From Gracilibacillus massiliensis (GTDB taxonomy: Bacteria > Bacillota > Bacilli > Bacillales > Amphibacillaceae): DNA of 64,000 bases. Under the pieces are notes generated by a model. That model made no database searches. It had not been told where the DNA came from and saw only the letters and a program-made list of their open reading frames with translations. The position numbers and the translations under genes are program-made. The stretch spans positions 1 through 64,000 of the forward strand of contig NZ_CZRP01000010.1 in NCBI RefSeq assembly GCF_001458115.1, read 5' to 3'. Shown here piece by piece: positions 62,568-64,000 of the stretch; the stretch's first letter is position 1; each line of letters starts with the position of its first letter.

Positions 62568-62596
62568 TAATGTAAAAAAGGTGGCGAACTTGATAA

Positions 62597-62730
62597 AGTG
62601 GTCCCTATGTCAAGGACACTTTTAAAAAAAGGCCTTAAATTTAGATGATTAATATCGTATTCTTCTGTTAAGGAGAAGATACGACATAAGAACCAGTACC
62701 TCTTCTGCCATAGAAAGTTACTGGTTCTTA
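62597..62730. other. Stacked hairpins after metQ (terminators and/or IS end)
   Basis: Three stems occur: AAGTGGTCC/GGACACTT (62597-62622), TCGTATTCTTCT with AGAAGATACGA (about 62655-62684), and AAGAACCAGTA/TACTGGTTCTT (62688-62729). The last, with T-rich tail, could end the met transcript. The first resembles sequence seen at ends of some IS3-family elements, from memory only. Confidence 0.45.
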
Positions 62731-62757
62731 AATTTTATCCGTGTCTTAGATGTATAT

Positions 62758-63150
62758 ATGAATAGAAATTTTATAAAGTCATTTGATAGCTTTCAAGTAT
62801 TTATGCTGGGGGAAGATAGGCCGAATTACATTCATAGGTATTGTAACCAATTGGATGATTCACAATGGCAATGGTTTTATGAACAGATGTTGGAACCTGT
62901 TGCTTTTGTTACGGACATCACGTATCTTTTCTATGTACTAAAGTGGATTCTAAAGTATGACTTTGACGATTTATCCTATGCTGTGTATTTTCAGGATATT
63001 ATGAATCCCGAATGTATTCCGCAGTCACAAATCAAAGATGAGTGGTTGGCGAAACTGTTGGATCGCTATGAGCAACGTTTGAAGAAGGAATTATCGGAAA
63101 TCCATTATAGCTCGAATGTTACTATTGATGATGACGCTGGTATATTCTAA
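62758..63150 (+). CDS. Hypothetical protein convergent with IS3 transposase
   Basis: A 130-residue protein, aromatic-rich and acidic, beginning MNRNFIKSFDSFQVFMLGED. No family is recognised and no membrane segment is clear. There is no good ribosome-binding site before the ATG. The 3' end overlaps the minus-strand transposase gene by 29 bp, so the frame may be a passenger of the element or a chromosomal gene whose end was replaced by insertion. The frame is fully open with plausible codon use. Confidence 0.5.
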   Translation: MNRNFIKSFDSFQVFMLGEDRPNYIHRYCNQLDDSQWQWFYEQMLEPVAFVTDITYLFYVLKWILKYDFDDLSYAVYFQDIMNPECIPQSQIKDEWLAKLLDRYEQRLKKELSEIHYSSNVTIDDDAGIF

Positions 63151-64000
63151 GTGGGTATTCACCTGTTTTTAAATACGCTGCATATTGATTAGGGGAGAGT
63201 TTTGCTAGTTTCCATTGATAACGGTCATTATTATAATAATCCATGTAGTTATCAACCTCTTGGCAAAGCTCCTCAAAACAATGGCAGTTTTTCAAATTGA
63301 GTTCATCCTTCATATGCCCGAAAAATGACTCCTGCGGTGCGTTGTCCCAACAGTTACCACGTCGGGACATGGATTGCCTAAGTTCCTTATCTTTTAACAG
63401 TTGTCGGAAAGAGACGCTTGTATAGTGACAGCCTTGGTCAGAATGGATGATGGCATCCGTCTCTAAGTTATTACCATGCGTTTTTAGTAGGATTTTAATT
63501 GTTTCCAATACAAAATCGACTTCAAGTGATTCACTTGAAACGTATGCCAGTACCTGTTTCGTGTAACCATCCTTTATGACAGAGAGATAAGCTTTACAGC
63601 CATTATTGTAATAAAGATAAGTTATATCTGTAAGTAGTATTTTTCCTGCACCATGTTGTTCAAATTCTCTATTTACTATATTTTCTGATATGGTATCTGT
63701 CCTCAACGCTTTAGCCATTCTTCTGTATGGATTTGCCTTTCTGATTGGACAAAATAAACTAAACTTTTTCATGAGGCGACTGATTTTCTTTTGGTTCATC
63801 CTTATGCCCATATGCAGAAGGCGCATATATATGCCTCGTCTGCCTTTGTCATATCCGCGAAAACGATATGCTTCCAATATTAGTTCAAAATCTTTTTTAT
63901 CCTGCTCATCTTTCTTTATGCGTTTCTCTGCGGACTTCAACCAGTTGTAATAACCACTTCTTGACACACCTGCCATATCACAAAGCCAATAGATATTAAG
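63122..64000 (-). CDS. IS3-family (IS150-like) transposase OrfB, truncated by window end
   Basis: The integrase-core transposase has the DDE residues in LLTDITYLYY (first Asp), IIHSDQGCHY (second Asp) and NAPQESFFGHM (Glu). An HTH_21 segment MAGVSRSGYYNWLKS lies near the N-terminus. The frame remains open upstream of the ATG at 63976 through to the window edge (LNIYWLCD precedes it), so the true start, normally reached by frameshift from orfA, is probably outside. The visible part is about 293 codons. It looks intact. Confidence 0.88.
   Translation of the reverse strand, partial: LNIYWLCDMAGVSRSGYYNWLKSAEKRIKKDEQDKKDFELILEAYRFRGYDKGRRGIYMRLLHMGIRMNQKKISRLMKKFSLFCPIRKANPYRRMAKALRTDTISENIVNREFEQHGAGKILLTDITYLYYNNGCKAYLSVIKDGYTKQVLAYVSSESLEVDFVLETIKILLKTHGNNLETDAIIHSDQGCHYTSVSFRQLLKDKELRQSMSRRGNCWDNAPQESFFGHMKDELNLKNCHCFEELCQEVDNYMDYYNNDRYQWKLAKLSPNQYAAYLKTGEYPLRIYQRHHQ
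63122..64000 (-). mobile_element. IS3-family insertion sequence (right part only)
   Basis: Only the orfB part of the element is in the window. Its right boundary lies left of 63122, either just past the stop codon or near 62597 if the convergent open frame belongs to it. Terminal inverted repeats cannot be confirmed because the other end is missing. Confidence 0.65.

Overview
The window is a low-GC chromosomal segment of a Bacillaceae bacterium, most likely a moderately halophilic genus near Gracilibacillus, Oceanobacillus or Virgibacillus. This is an inference from gene content and Bacillus subtilis-like synteny (yfhJ/yfhH/recX/yfhF, yfkJ/yfkI/yfkH, yflK/yflJ), and from Bacillus-type regulatory sites (CtsR, PerR/Fur, S-box). 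Gene density is that of a core chromosome. Two insertion-sequence regions are present: an IS200/IS605-type tnpB element (about 15.7-17.2 kb) and an IS3-type element running off the right end. There is no prophage and no CRISPR array.

Layout. 0-4 kb: yfh cluster with an inserted HAD phosphatase gene. 4-5 kb: a structured leader containing a tRNA-like fold in front of a GNAT acetyltransferase, then a dense DnaA-box cluster and a 58-residue zinc-ribbon gene. 5-11.3 kb: lrgA/lrgB-type pair, SufR-like regulator, yuzB, alanine dehydrogenase, an Rrf2 regulator divergent from a reductase across a large palindrome, a decayed tRNA-Ala copy and an intact tRNA-Ala. 11.3-15.5 kb: yxlEFG-like ABC operon, diguanylate cyclase, dimethylargininase-like enzyme. 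17.3-25.7 kb: clpE under CtsR control, a TPR protein, and ppx and ppk1 for polyphosphate. 25.8-34 kb: kinase-like protein, ECF sigma/DUF4179 pair, pdaA, yuiF-like antiporter, an SE1561-family protein, yfkD-like and OsmC. 34-37 kb: sqdB-sqdX-gtrA, a sulfolipid operon with a candidate Pho box. 37-45.9 kb: polar amino-acid ABC genes, an iron-efflux P-type ATPase with perfect PerR and near-perfect Fur boxes, yfkHIJ, a GGDEF-EAL protein, MOSC protein and yflJ. 46-50 kb: mreBH, a transporter, an MntA/HepT toxin-antitoxin pair whose toxin carries an in-frame stop, and yutF. 50.3-57.3 kb: zwf and gndA (oxidative pentose phosphate pathway) flanking a cyclase-family enzyme, a short tyrosine recombinase and an NhaP-type antiporter. 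57.4-62.6 kb: ACT/DUF711 pair and a SAM-riboswitch-controlled metNIQ operon.

The most interesting material is non-coding. (1) The GNAT leader contains four helices in a mutually exclusive chain, from a tRNA-like acceptor/T-arm to a hairpin that buries the Shine-Dalgarno sequence. (2) Four intergenic regions hold helically regular arrays of short inverted motifs: two share a 21-bp period, two share a 50/51-bp period, and each locus has its own private motif. (3) Three copies of a roughly 0.35-0.5 kb palindromic repeat carry an arm hairpin whose stem covaries between copies. (4) Four perfect DnaA boxes and a fifth close match lie within 120 bp.
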